Below, piece after piece: positions 32,698 to 41,348 of a stretch of 64,000 bases of DNA. The stretch spans positions 1 through 64,000 of the forward strand of contig NZ_JAMQAW010000070.1 of assembly GCF_023701525.1 (NCBI RefSeq). The letters run 5' to 3'. This DNA comes from Streptomyces albipurpureus. Lineage in GTDB: Bacteria; Actinomycetota; Actinomycetes; Streptomycetales; Streptomycetaceae. Each line of letters opens with the position of its first letter. The stretch's first letter is position 1. Position numbers and translations under genes: made by a program. The notes beneath the pieces are model-generated. The model was not told the origin of the DNA. It saw only the letters and a program-made list of their open reading frames with translations, and ran no database searches.

Positions 32698-33681
32698 TCA
32701 GCAGGGTGAGCCGTGTGTGCGAAACGTACGGCGATAGACGGTCGGCGCCACACCCAGCGCCGACTGGAAGTGCTGCCGCAGCGATTGGGCCGTACCGAAG
32801 CCGCAGTCCCGTGCGACCAGGTCCACCGAGCGGTCGGTTGACTCCAGCAGCTGACGGGCGCGCTCCACTCGCTGCTGGGTGAGCCACTGGCCGGGGCTGA
32901 CCCCCATCTCGGCCCGGAAGCGGCGGGTGAAGGTGCGTACGCTCATCAACTCCCGCTCCGCCAGGTCCCGCAGCTGAACCGGCTCGTGCAACCGCTCCAG
33001 TGCCCAGTCGCGGGCGGCTGAGGTGGTGGCCGTCTGGATCTCGGGTACGGGTCGAAGCACATACTGCGCCTGCCCGCCGTACCGATGCGGTGGTACCACG
33101 CTGCGGCGGGCCGTGTCATTGGCCACGGCTGAGCCATGGTCCCGCCGGACGAGATGGACGCAGAGATCGATACCGGCGGCCACCCCCGCCGAGGTCAGCA
33201 CATCGCCGTCGTCCACGTACAGCACATCGGGGTCCACCTTCACGGCGGGAAAGAGCTGCTGGAACCGGTCCGTCCAGGCCCAGTGGGTGGTGGCGGGTCT
33301 GCCGTCGAGGAGGCCGGCGGCAGCGAGGAAGAAGCTGCCGGTGCAGATCGACGCGATACGGGCGCCGGGGCGAATGCGGGCGAAGAGCGCCGCGAGGTCG
33401 TCCGGGAGCCGGCCCTCACCGAAGAGGGTCGAGGGCTCATAGGCGGCGGGGACGATCACGGTGTCGGCGGTTTCCAACGCTTCCGGGCCCGTGGCCACAT
33501 GGAGGTCGAAATCGGCCTGGGTGGGGACCCTGCCGGGGACGGGGGTGCAGGTGGTGACCTCGTAGAGCGTTTCACCGGTGGTGGAGAAGGCACGGCCGAA
33601 TATTCGGTGCGGGATGCTCAGTTCGAACGGTATGGCCAACGGAAGCGCGAGGACGACCACGCGATGCGGTTTGAGTGCCAT
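32698..33681 (-). CDS. GlxA-type AraC-family regulator (DJ-1/PfpI plus HTH)
   Basis: A protein of 327 residues. The N-terminal DJ-1/PfpI amidotransferase-like domain (MALKPHRVVVLALPLAIPFE, IASICTGSFFLAAAGLLDGR with the Cys of the nucleophile elbow) is followed by a two-helix-turn-helix AraC domain (AERELMSVRTFTRRFRAEMG, ARDCGFGTAQSLRQHFQSAL). Divergent from the MFS permease at 33760, its likely target. The start at 33681 is used; the in-frame region far upstream overlaps the permease and is spurious. Confidence 0.92.
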   Translation of the reverse strand: MALKPHRVVVLALPLAIPFELSIPHRIFGRAFSTTGETLYEVTTCTPVPGRVPTQADFDLHVATGPEALETADTVIVPAAYEPSTLFGEGRLPDDLAALFARIRPGARIASICTGSFFLAAAGLLDGRPATTHWAWTDRFQQLFPAVKVDPDVLYVDDGDVLTSAGVAAGIDLCVHLVRRDHGSAVANDTARRSVVPPHRYGGQAQYVLRPVPEIQTATTSAARDWALERLHEPVQLRDLAERELMSVRTFTRRFRAEMGVSPGQWLTQQRVERARQLLESTDRSVDLVARDCGFGTAQSLRQHFQSALGVAPTVYRRTFRTHGSPC

Positions 33682-33759
33682 CCACCGTTCCGCCTCCCGC
33701 CCTGTCAGGGCCTCGTTCCATCGAATCCGTCCAACTCCCCACTGGCCCGATCCTAGCGA

Positions 33760-35121
33760 ATGCTGTCCTTCGGGCCACTCGCTGTGGTTGATCTCCGTAC
33801 GGATGCTGAGGGGGTGACCGCACCCCTGCCCCCATCGCCCCGAATCCACCGCGCCTGGTTCGTCGCCGCTGTCGCCTTTGTGACGATCATCGGCGCAGCC
33901 GGTTTCGCCTCGCTGCCCGGTCTGCTGATCGACCCTTTGCACGATGAGTTCGGCTGGTCGCGCGGGACCATCGGCTTCGCCGTCTCGGTCAACCTCGCGC
34001 TCTACGGGCTGACCGCTCCCTTCGCCGCGGCGCTGATGGACCGCTTCGGGATACGCCGGGTGGTCGCCGTCGCCCTCACCGTCATCGCCACCGGGGCCGC
34101 GCTGACGGTGGTGATGACGGCGGCCTGGCAACTGGTCCTCTACTGGGGCGTTCTCGTCGGTCTGGGCAGCGGCTCGATGGCATTGGCCTTCGCCGCGACC
34201 GTCACCAACCGCTGGTTCGTCAAACGGCGTGGTCTGGTCACCGGAATCCTCACCGCCGCCGGCGCCTCGGGGCAGTTGGTGTTCCTCCCGCTGCTGGCCT
34301 GGCTGGTGGAAGAGCACGGCTGGCGACCGGCGGCCATCACCGTCGCCCTCTCGGCGCTCGCCGTGGTCCCCTTCGTCTGGCTGCTGCTGCGCGACCACCC
34401 CGCGGACATCGGGACCACACCGTACGGGGCCGAGAGCTTCACGCCCAAGCCCGATCCGGTGCCCGGCGCCGCCCGGCGCGCGGTCATGGTGTTGTTCCGG
34501 GCGGCCCGTACCGGCCCCTTCTGGCTGCTGGCCGGCACCTTCGCGATCTGTGGCGCGTCCACCAACGGCCTGGTGAAGACCCACTTCGTACCGGCCGCCC
34601 ACGACCATGGCATGGCGATCACGGCCGCGGCCTCGCTGCTGGCGGTGATCGGTGTCTTCGACGTGGTGGGCACCATCGCGTCGGGCTGGTTCACCGACCG
34701 CTACGACGCCCGGCGGCTCCTGGCCCTCTACTACGCGCTGCGGGGCATCAGCCTGCTCTTCCTCCCGATGCTGCTGGCCCCGACCGTGCAGCCGCCGATG
34801 ATCTTCTTCATCGTCTTCTACGGGCTGGACTGGGTGGCCACCGTGCCGCCGACGATCGCGCTCTGCCGGGAGCACTACGGCGACGACAGCGCCATCGTCT
34901 TCGGTTGGGTGCTCGCCTCACACCAGGTGGGCGCGGGCATCGTGGCGTTCGCCGGCGGTGTGGCGCGGGATGCGTTCGGCTCGTACGACGTGGTCTGGTA
35001 CGCCGCCGGAGCCCTGTGCGCGGTAGCCGCCCTGATGGCCCTGGTGATTCGCCGTCCCCGAACCAACGCGCCATCGCCCGGTCAGGAGGTGCCGCGCGAC
35101 AAGGCGGTACGGGCCGGGTGA
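33760..35121 (+). CDS. MFS transporter
   Basis: A protein of 453 residues, about twelve transmembrane helices in two six-helix bundles. The cytoplasmic loop 2-3 motif is DRFGIRRVVA, and the second half has TDRYDARRLLAL. It resembles oxalate/formate-antiporter-like MFS proteins (DEFGWSRGTIGFAVS near the first helix). Start uncertain: ATG 33760 follows TAGCGA directly, which could be a -10 box, so GTG 33814 may be the true start. The GlxA-type regulator is encoded divergently. Confidence 0.88.
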   Translation: MLSFGPLAVVDLRTDAEGVTAPLPPSPRIHRAWFVAAVAFVTIIGAAGFASLPGLLIDPLHDEFGWSRGTIGFAVSVNLALYGLTAPFAAALMDRFGIRRVVAVALTVIATGAALTVVMTAAWQLVLYWGVLVGLGSGSMALAFAATVTNRWFVKRRGLVTGILTAAGASGQLVFLPLLAWLVEEHGWRPAAITVALSALAVVPFVWLLLRDHPADIGTTPYGAESFTPKPDPVPGAARRAVMVLFRAARTGPFWLLAGTFAICGASTNGLVKTHFVPAAHDHGMAITAAASLLAVIGVFDVVGTIASGWFTDRYDARRLLALYYALRGISLLFLPMLLAPTVQPPMIFFIVFYGLDWVATVPPTIALCREHYGDDSAIVFGWVLASHQVGAGIVAFAGGVARDAFGSYDVVWYAAGALCAVAALMALVIRRPRTNAPSPGQEVPRDKAVRAG

Positions 35122-35150
35122 CCGGCCCGTACCGTCCGTCTGGATGGAGG

Positions 35151-36497
35151 TCACGGACCGACCCGGGGGTGGACGGTCATGGGAACCCGGTCGGGGTTGG
35201 CCATGGCGGCCAGCACCTCGCGTGGGGTGTGGTCGCCCGTCGCGTGCAGCCGCCAGCGCCGCAGGATCGTCGCGAGCGCCACCGTGGCCTGGGTCCAGGC
35301 GAACGCGTCTCCGATGCACTTGCGGTTGCCGGAGCCGAAGGGGACGACGGCGTCCCGAGGGAGTTCCGCCCGTCGTTCCGGAAGCCAGCGATCAGGATCG
35401 AAGACATCCGGTTGGGGATAGATCTCCGGGTCCCGGTGCAGGGCGTAGAGGCTGAAGGCCACCTCGGTGCCGGCCGGTATCCGAAAGCCACCGATCTCCA
35501 CGGGCTCCAGGGCCCGGCGCATCAACAGGACGACACCGTGCAGTCGCAGTGATTCATCGAGTACCCGTTTGACCAGCGAGAGTTGCGGAATGTCGGCGAA
35601 GGCGACGCTCTTCCCCTCGGTGACCTCCTCGATTTCGGCCACTGCCGCCTTCGCTATCTCGGGGTGCTGCGAAAGGTGGTGGAGTGCCCAACTGAGCACC
35701 GAGGCGGTGGTCTCGCTGCCGGCGAAGAGGATGGTGACCAGTTCATCGCGCACCTCTTCGTCGGTGAGGGCCTCGCCGGTGTCCGCGTCCCGGGCCGCCA
35801 GCAGTACCGACAGCAGATCGGGCTGGTCGCTCTGCCCCGATCTTCGGGTCTCGACCACCAGCCGGTCGATGACCGAGCGCATATTGGTGGTGGCCCGATC
35901 GAAGGAACGCCAGAGCGGAAGCCCGTCGAGGAGCTTGGGGGAGGCGGTGCGCATCAGCATGTTCCGCATGACGACCGGTAGTTCTCGGCTGACCGTCGAT
36001 ACGGCCTGCTGGCCGATCTGGGTGGAGAACAAGGTCTCCGCGAGCGTCCGGATGGTCAGCGAGGTGACCTCCCGATGAACCTCGATGCGCTGCCCGGCGG
36101 TCCAGGAGTTCGCCAGCGCGTCCGCGTTCCTCCCCATGACCTCCACATAGCCGGCGATCTGCTGCCGGTGGAACATGGGCTGCATCAGCCGACGGTGTCG
36201 GCGATGGGTCTCACCGTCCGCCGTCGCGAGTCCATTGCCCACCAGGGGGCGTACGCGCTGGAACAGCCGACCCTTCTCAAAGCTGCGGGCCTTGCCCACC
36301 GTGACCTCGTTGACCAGGGCGGGGCTGGTGGCGAAGCACACGGGCAGCGTGCCGATGTCGACCCGGACGAATTCGCCGGTCTCACGCAGGGACCTCATAA
36401 AGGCGAGGGGCCCCCGCATGAGCTTGAGGGTGTGTCCCAAGAGGGGGAGTGCCCCGGGGGCGCGGGGAATGGCCGTCAACTCAGCTGACACCGACAT
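35151..36497 (-). CDS. Cytochrome P450
   Basis: A protein of 448 residues with all P450 landmarks: I-helix FAGSETTAS, ExxR ESLR, PERF-like DPDRWLP, and heme loop FGSGNRKCIGDAFA with the axial cysteine. The N-terminus (PRAPGALPLLGHTLKLMRGP) and GLATADGETHRRHRRLMQP are of the type seen in bacterial P450s that oxidise terpenes, but no terpene cyclase is adjacent, so the substrate is open. ATG start with AAAGGA immediately upstream. Convergent with the MFS gene. Confidence 0.9.
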   Translation of the reverse strand: MSVSAELTAIPRAPGALPLLGHTLKLMRGPLAFMRSLRETGEFVRVDIGTLPVCFATSPALVNEVTVGKARSFEKGRLFQRVRPLVGNGLATADGETHRRHRRLMQPMFHRQQIAGYVEVMGRNADALANSWTAGQRIEVHREVTSLTIRTLAETLFSTQIGQQAVSTVSRELPVVMRNMLMRTASPKLLDGLPLWRSFDRATTNMRSVIDRLVVETRRSGQSDQPDLLSVLLAARDADTGEALTDEEVRDELVTILFAGSETTASVLSWALHHLSQHPEIAKAAVAEIEEVTEGKSVAFADIPQLSLVKRVLDESLRLHGVVLLMRRALEPVEIGGFRIPAGTEVAFSLYALHRDPEIYPQPDVFDPDRWLPERRAELPRDAVVPFGSGNRKCIGDAFAWTQATVALATILRRWRLHATGDHTPREVLAAMANPDRVPMTVHPRVGP

Positions 36498-36591
36498 GTC
36501 CTTTCAGACAGGCATGTGCAAGTCCGGGCCGCCAGGGTCTCAGCGGTCCGGTGCGGGCGACGTAGTCGGGAAGGGGTAGCTGTAGCGATCA

Positions 36592-36606
36592 ACTATGTCG
36601 CATAGT
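36592..36606. promoter_or_regulatory. Dyad operator candidate upstream of the P450 gene
   Basis: ACTATG-TCG-CATAGT, a perfect 6-bp inverted repeat, lies 95 bp upstream of the P450 start in a locally AT-rich patch. Its size and symmetry fit a TetR- or MarR-type operator. Confidence 0.45.
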
Positions 36607-36735
36607 ACAGACGGTTCCCGGCCATTCCAATGGGGCCTCTGCCTGCGCTGCCGATGCGGGTGTCGATGGCCGACGTCCTCGCTCCCTTGGCCCCCGCCTG
36701 GGCCTGCTGGGGCCCTTCCTCGGGGGAGCGAGGAC

Positions 36736-36770
36736 GCGCGGCGACTCCTCGGGCGCCTGAGGAGCCGCGC
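36736..36770 (-). terminator. Terminator of the CYP157-like P450 gene
   Basis: GCGCGG and CTCCTC arms (36736-36750) pair with GAGGAG and CCGCGC (36759-36770), with a three-base bulge. It lies within 40 bp after the stop at 36773 on the minus strand. Confidence 0.6.
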
Positions 36771-36772
36771 CC

Positions 36773-38200
36773 CTACCGCCAGAAGACCAACGACTTCCAC
36801 CACGGTCGGCGGGCCGGCTCCGCGGTGGAGCCAGCGGGCCCAGCGGAGAGCGGAGCGGTGGCGGGCAGCGGCTGGGACACCGCAGGAGTCGTGGTCACAG
36901 CGCCGTCCTCATCGGTGCGCCAAGGAGTGAACTGCACCGGCAGATTGGCCACGCGCCGAGTCAGCCAGGCCCCATCGGTGGTGAGCTCGTCCTCGGGCAC
37001 GGCGAGCTGGACCCCCTTGAGCAGGGTCAGCAGCCGGTCGATCCCGGTGTCGGCGATGGCACGGCCGATGTCCTTGCCGGGGCATTCGTGCGGGCCGCTG
37101 CTGAAGGCGAGGTGCGAGCGGTTGCCGTGGACCGGCGCGGAGAGATCGGGACGGATGGCCGGATCGGTATTGCCCGGGGCGAGCCCCAGCACCAGCAGAT
37201 CGCCCTCCTTGATCTGCTGCCCACCGATGACGGTGTCCCCGGTGGCCCAGCGGCCCGGAACCATGGCGATCGGCGGGGTGTCCCACATGACCTGCTCCAG
37301 GGCGTCTGGGAGCGTCATCTGGCCACCGGAGAGGCTGGCCCGGAACCGAGGGTCGGTCAGCACCAACCGGAGCGTGTTGGCGATCAGATTCACCGTGCCC
37401 TCGTGGGCCGCGACCAGTACCAGGCGCAGATGCTCCACGATCTCGTCATCGGTGAGCTGCGACTCATGGGCGATCAGCCGGGACGCCAGATCGCGCCCGG
37501 GCTTGGCCTTCTTCCGCTGGACCAGGTCCCGCAGGGTCTTGGTGACCACGTCATTGCTGGCGAGCGCCGTCTCGGAGCCACGCATCAGATCCAGGGTCGG
37601 CTCCACCAGATCGGGGCCGTCCCCGGCGGACGGCATCCCCAGCAGCTGGGTCATCACCAGCATCGGAAGCTGCTCCGCGTAGTCATGGACCAGATCCGCG
37701 CGGCCCGTCGCCGCGAACGCGTCGACCAACTGATCCGTGTAGCGGGTGACATAGCGTCGGACACCGTGCCGATCGAACTGGTCGAGACCGTCGATAACGG
37801 CCTGCCGCAGCCGGGTGTGCTCATCGCCGTCGGCGAAGACGCACAGCGGCTGCCAGCCCACCATGGGCATCAGCGGTGAGTCGGGGCCGATCTTCCCCTC
37901 ACGGAACGCGGACCAGCGGCGGGAGTCCCGGGAGAACAACGAAGGCGTACGCATCACCTCAAGGTTCTCGCGGTGACCGAGCACCACCCAGGCGGGTATG
38001 TCGCCATGCAGCAGGATCGGCGCCACCGGCCCGTGCTCCCTGCGCAGCTCCTCGTACATCTGCGTGGGGTCAGCCTCGATCTCGGGCCCGTACAGCCGCC
38101 GCAGTCTGCTGACGTCCTGGCCAGACCCCATGCCATGGGCCGGGCAACCGGGCGGCGGCATGGGGTCCGAACCGTCGCTGAGTTGGTGGATGGTGGTCAC
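36773..38200 (-). CDS. CYP157-like cytochrome P450 lacking the ExxR motif
   Basis: A protein of 475 residues. Heme loop FSSGPHECPGKDIGR and I-helix-like LVAAHEGTVN are present, but the K-helix reads EQVMW where ExxR is expected. CYP157-family enzymes of Streptomyces are known for EQSLW at this site and normally accompany conservons as CvnE-type P450s; here no cvnA-D genes adjoin. The C-terminus carries a 45-residue extension ending WWKSLVFWR. GTG 38200 is chosen because GGAGG lies 5-6 bases upstream; an in-frame ATG at 38293 is less likely. Confidence 0.85.
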   Translation of the reverse strand: MTTIHQLSDGSDPMPPPGCPAHGMGSGQDVSRLRRLYGPEIEADPTQMYEELRREHGPVAPILLHGDIPAWVVLGHRENLEVMRTPSLFSRDSRRWSAFREGKIGPDSPLMPMVGWQPLCVFADGDEHTRLRQAVIDGLDQFDRHGVRRYVTRYTDQLVDAFAATGRADLVHDYAEQLPMLVMTQLLGMPSAGDGPDLVEPTLDLMRGSETALASNDVVTKTLRDLVQRKKAKPGRDLASRLIAHESQLTDDEIVEHLRLVLVAAHEGTVNLIANTLRLVLTDPRFRASLSGGQMTLPDALEQVMWDTPPIAMVPGRWATGDTVIGGQQIKEGDLLVLGLAPGNTDPAIRPDLSAPVHGNRSHLAFSSGPHECPGKDIGRAIADTGIDRLLTLLKGVQLAVPEDELTTDGAWLTRRVANLPVQFTPWRTDEDGAVTTTPAVSQPLPATAPLSAGPAGSTAEPARRPWWKSLVFWR

Positions 38201-38723
38201 GGGGCCTCCGAAGCGAGGGTGAGTAGGGCAGCTAGCGATTGGAACGAAGGACCGCGGACGAGCGGGCCAGGGGATGCGCGTCAGCGCTGTCATCAGCGGC
38301 CCCTGACTGCCTGCCCGTCCAGGGGCGGCTCAGGGGGCGAACTGATGGCGATCAGACGGGGTCCGAAATCGCGACGGCAGCATATCCGCGTCCCAAACCT
38401 CAGGAACAGGAATTCCTCAGGAGTTTTCGCCACACAAGCCCCGGATGGTATACACGAGTTGATGTGGGGCTGATCCGGGGCTGGATCAGCTCAGCCCCGG
38501 TGTCTCGCTCCTGACCACCCGTCGCATGGATCACCGCGCCCCAGAACGGGGGTGCGGCGGGGGCGCCGATGACATCAAGGACACCCGCGGGTACGGCGAT
38601 CGAGGCGCGACGGCCGGGTTTCGAGCGGGCAGGCGAAGTACCCGAGCCGCTGAGGGGAAGGTGCTCGGAGCCCACGTGTGGCGGACTGCTCCGGCTGGCC
38701 CCGTCAGGAGCGGACGAGCAGCG
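38201..38723. other. About 0.52 kb intergenic region
   Basis: Contains the P450 promoter region and a perfect 9-bp stem CCGGGGCTG (38475-38483) / CAGCCCCGG (38492-38500) with an 8-base loop, in the interval downstream of the monooxygenase stop. No gene recognised. Confidence 0.5.
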
Positions 38724-39881
38724 CTACGACAGGGCCCGCGCTATCTTGCGGGCGTCGATCGCCATTTCGCGGAGCATCCCACTGATCGGGTTGGTGAAGC
38801 CGGTGAAGTACAGCCCCGGCGCGTGCTTGGGGGCACGGCCGCCGCGTGTCACCGGTGTACCGCGGGAGTCCAGCACTTCGAGATGGCCGATCAGCCCTTC
38901 CAGCGACCGCCGGTAGCCGGTGGCCGCGATCACCGTGTCGGGGGAGATCCGGCTGCCGTCGGCCAGCACGACCTGGTCGCCTTCGAAGGAGGCGAGCGCC
39001 GCTACCGGTTCGACCGCGCCCTTGCGCACCGCCGCGACCAACCCGACGTCCTGCACCGGGATCGCACCTTCCTTCGCCCGCCTGTAGAGGCCCTTGTCCG
39101 GCCGCCGCAGTCCATGAGCGGTCAGGTCGGGAACGGAGATACGGGACAGGACGCGCGCGGCGGGGTCCACCACGAAGGCGGGGAACCTCCGTGCCAGCAC
39201 CCCGGTCCGCTGGGTCGGCCACCCCAGTGTCGAGCGGCGGACGATGTGCGGGGGAGTGCGGATCGCGAGCCGGACCCGGGAGGCGCCGCCCGCCGCCAGA
39301 TCGACCGCGATCTCCGCACCGGTGTTGCCCGCCCCGACCACCAGCACGTCCTTGCCCTGGTAGGGGTCGGGAGCGCGGTACTGGCCCGCGTGGAGCAACT
39401 CGCCGGTGTACGCGTCCTGGCCGGGCCATTCGGGCAACTCGGGGGTGTGGTTGTAGCCGGTGGCGACCACCACGGCCCGCCCGGTCAACCGGCGCCCACC
39501 CGTGGCGTGCAACAGCCAATCGGAGCCCGCCGCCTCGATATGGGTGACCTCGACGCCGGTCACTATCTCCAGCTCATGGAACTCGGCGTACTTCTCCAGA
39601 TACCGCACCACATTGTCCCGGGACACCCATCGGCCGAAGGACCGTGGCATCGAAAGCCCTGGTAGGCCCGACAGTCGACGTGTGGTGTGCAGATGCAGCC
39701 GGTCGTAGTGACCCCGCCAGGACGCACCAACGGCATCGGACTTCTCCAGCACCACGGCCCGCACACCGCGTGCCCGCAAAGCAGCCGCGGCGGCCAGCCC
39801 GCCCGGGCCACCACCGACGATATAGACGGGGCGTTCGTCCGTGAGGTCGATGACCTTGCGCTTGCCCTTTTCACCGGCCAT
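38724..39881 (-). CDS. FAD/NADPH-dependent flavin monooxygenase
   Basis: A protein of 385 residues. FAD-binding GxGxxG (VYIVGGGPGGLAAAAAL, about 20-36), NADPH-binding Rossmann motif (VLVVGAGNTGAEIAVDLAAG), and the flavin-monooxygenase ATG-type motifs VVVATGYNHTPELPEW and VIAATGYRRSLEG. This matches YUCCA/FMO-like single-component monooxygenases that oxygenate soft nucleophiles or carbonyls. The ATG at 39881 is used; the in-frame extension runs through repeat A and is not coding. It sits 523 bp from the P450 gene on the same strand. Confidence 0.88.
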   Translation of the reverse strand: MAGEKGKRKVIDLTDERPVYIVGGGPGGLAAAAALRARGVRAVVLEKSDAVGASWRGHYDRLHLHTTRRLSGLPGLSMPRSFGRWVSRDNVVRYLEKYAEFHELEIVTGVEVTHIEAAGSDWLLHATGGRRLTGRAVVVATGYNHTPELPEWPGQDAYTGELLHAGQYRAPDPYQGKDVLVVGAGNTGAEIAVDLAAGGASRVRLAIRTPPHIVRRSTLGWPTQRTGVLARRFPAFVVDPAARVLSRISVPDLTAHGLRRPDKGLYRRAKEGAIPVQDVGLVAAVRKGAVEPVAALASFEGDQVVLADGSRISPDTVIAATGYRRSLEGLIGHLEVLDSRGTPVTRGGRAPKHAPGLYFTGFTNPISGMLREMAIDARKIARALS

Positions 39882-40027
39882 GAGTCGTGAGCGTAATCGC
39901 CACCTCACCCGCTGGGTCTCAGTCAAGATGGAAATCGGTTGCGAATTGATCACGCAGGTAAGGTTCTTGTGCGTTCTGTACCCAACTCTCCTAGATCTTC
40001 TGCCCTTCTCTTCGCGCCTTTTGCGCG

Positions 40028-40045
40028 GGTTGCCCTCGGGCAACC
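40028..40045. other. Perfect 8-bp hairpin upstream of repeat A copy 3
   Basis: GGTTGCCC-TC-GGGCAACC lies in the gene-free stretch 39882-40586, about 170 bp before repeat A. It may end transcription reading into the repeat. Confidence 0.4.
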
Positions 40046-40212
40046 GAACTGACTGCCTGTCAAGGCACGCGAAACGACGCAGGGGAGCACCTCGATGGAG
40101 CCGGCTGACCCATGAGGCTCCTACAGGACAGCTACCCGGGGGCAAGGAGAACCGTGCTGGGGAGGGGAGGCACCCAGGGTCCCCCTTGTTCCTCAGCAGG
40201 GCGGGGGCCTGG

Positions 40213-40402
40213 GGGGATGCAGGTGTCGGATGGGGGCGCGCAGGGGGTGTCCCCGGAAGCGATCGACGGCAAGACCCGCATGCCGGATCAAAGGTGCTTC
40301 GGGCCGTCGACGCTGAGGAGTCACCCCCGATAGCACCCCCCAACCACCACAGGACAAGACCCCTCAGGCTGGGAAGCCCAAGACCTCGACCACCAGCAGC
40401 CC
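40213..40402 (+). repeat. Repeat element A, copy 3
   Basis: Nearly identical to 1115-1305, 39 kb away, in the same orientation. It shares an additional upstream block (GGGCAAGGAGAACCG, about 40138-40152) with the outer side of copy 1. The surrounding 39882-40586 contains no gene. Confidence 0.85.
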
Positions 40403-40433
40403 CACGCAGACAAAGCACCCCGCCAAGGGGCAA

Positions 40434-40488
40434 CCTCAGCCCGTCCGGCGCTTGAGGACGGAACCCTCCACCCCAGGTGAGGACACCC
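40434..40488 (+). repeat. Repeat element B, third copy
   Basis: CCTCAGCCCGTCCGGCG and CTTGAGGACGGAACCCTCC match the copies at 1337-1556. The preceding CCGCCAAGGGGCAA is shared with the 1474 copy. It stands between repeat A and the end of the convergent PNPOx gene. Confidence 0.75.
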
Positions 40489-40586
40489 AAGACAGGGACG
40501 TACAGCCCATGTACTCAGGGCCCCAGGGACCCCAGGCACCCCGGGACACAAGCCTCCTGGGCGGCACCCGTCAAGGGTGAGGACTC

Positions 40587-41267
40587 TCAGGGCCAGAGCA
40601 ACTCCCTCACCCACCCCCCTTCAGCCCCCACCCGATACCGCAGCCGTACATGCCGCCTCTCCGCGTCCCCCTGAAAGAACTCCACCTCCCGGGGCCTCAG
40701 CGCGTAGCGGGTCCAGGTCGGCACCGGGGTGTTGGGGCTGGTGCGGGCCTGGGCCCAGGCGGATTCGGAGGCTCGGGTGAGCTCTGGCAGTGAGGGGAGC
40801 ACCTCGCTCTGGTGGCCGGTGAGCGCGGCCGCCAGGGCTCCTGTGGAGCGGGCGTGCAGGTCGGCCTGGCTCTCCGAGGCGCTGGCAGGGCTGACCGGGC
40901 CCCGGACGCGGACCTGGCGCCCCTGTGTTGCCCAGTAGAACCCCAGGGCGGCCTCCGGACGGGCCGCGAGTTGGCGACCCTTGGCGCTGGTGGTGTGGGA
41001 GGCGAAGTACCACCCCCGCGCGTCCGCGTCATGCAGCGTCACCGTGCGTACGTCCGGTCGGCCCTGCTCGTCGACCGTGGCCAGGCTCACGGTGTGGGGC
41101 TCTGGTTGCCCGGCTGCGACGGCCTGGGCGAACCACTGGCGAAACAGCGGGAGCGGAGCGTTGGGAGCCTCGGTGGTGTCGAAGGTGGGGAGGGCCGTGT
41201 CCCAGACCCGCTGGGTGTGGAGGAGGGCGCGGAAGTCGTCGCCCCCATCGCGCTTGTCCTTGTCCAT
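40587..41267 (-). CDS. Pyridoxamine 5'-phosphate oxidase-fold protein
   Basis: A protein of 226 residues. It shows the PNPOx split-barrel pattern (VSLATVDEQGRPDVRTVTLH, ASHTTSAKGRQLAARPEAAL, FYWATQGRQVRVRGP, and a C-terminal VEFFQGDAERRHVRLRYR). Some active-site positions of true PdxH are weaker, and a clear pdxH is at 10146-10889, so this may be a paralogue binding FMN or F420. ATG 41267; in-frame GTG codons at 41282-41285 are alternatives. Divergent from a TetR gene. Confidence 0.8.
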   Translation of the reverse strand: MDKDKRDGGDDFRALLHTQRVWDTALPTFDTTEAPNAPLPLFRQWFAQAVAAGQPEPHTVSLATVDEQGRPDVRTVTLHDADARGWYFASHTTSAKGRQLAARPEAALGFYWATQGRQVRVRGPVSPASASESQADLHARSTGALAAALTGHQSEVLPSLPELTRASESAWAQARTSPNTPVPTWTRYALRPREVEFFQGDAERRHVRLRYRVGAEGGWVRELLWP

Positions 41268-41280
41268 CCTCTCAGTGAAC

Positions 41281-41300
41281 ACCACTCCGCCTATAGTGGT
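41281..41300. promoter_or_regulatory. Operator candidate between PNPOx and TetR genes
   Basis: ACCACT-N8-AGTGGT is a perfect inverted repeat covering the minus-strand TATAGGCG -10-like region, overlapped by GGTTAACC at 41299-41306. Autoregulation by the adjacent TetR is likely. Confidence 0.5.
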
Positions 41301-41348
41301 TAACCGGTCGTACCGGGTGCCCGATCCGGCGGCGGAAGGGATCGACGC

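Noticed and set aside
33682..34875. Upstream extension of the GlxA-type regulator frame into the MFS gene
   Set aside because: The extra residues are low-complexity and antisense to a well-supported transporter; the regulator begins at 33681.
39882..40490. Frames passing through repeat A copy 3 joined to the flavin monooxygenase
   Set aside because: The same translations occur at all copies of repeat A and simply reflect the repeat; the enzyme starts at 39881.
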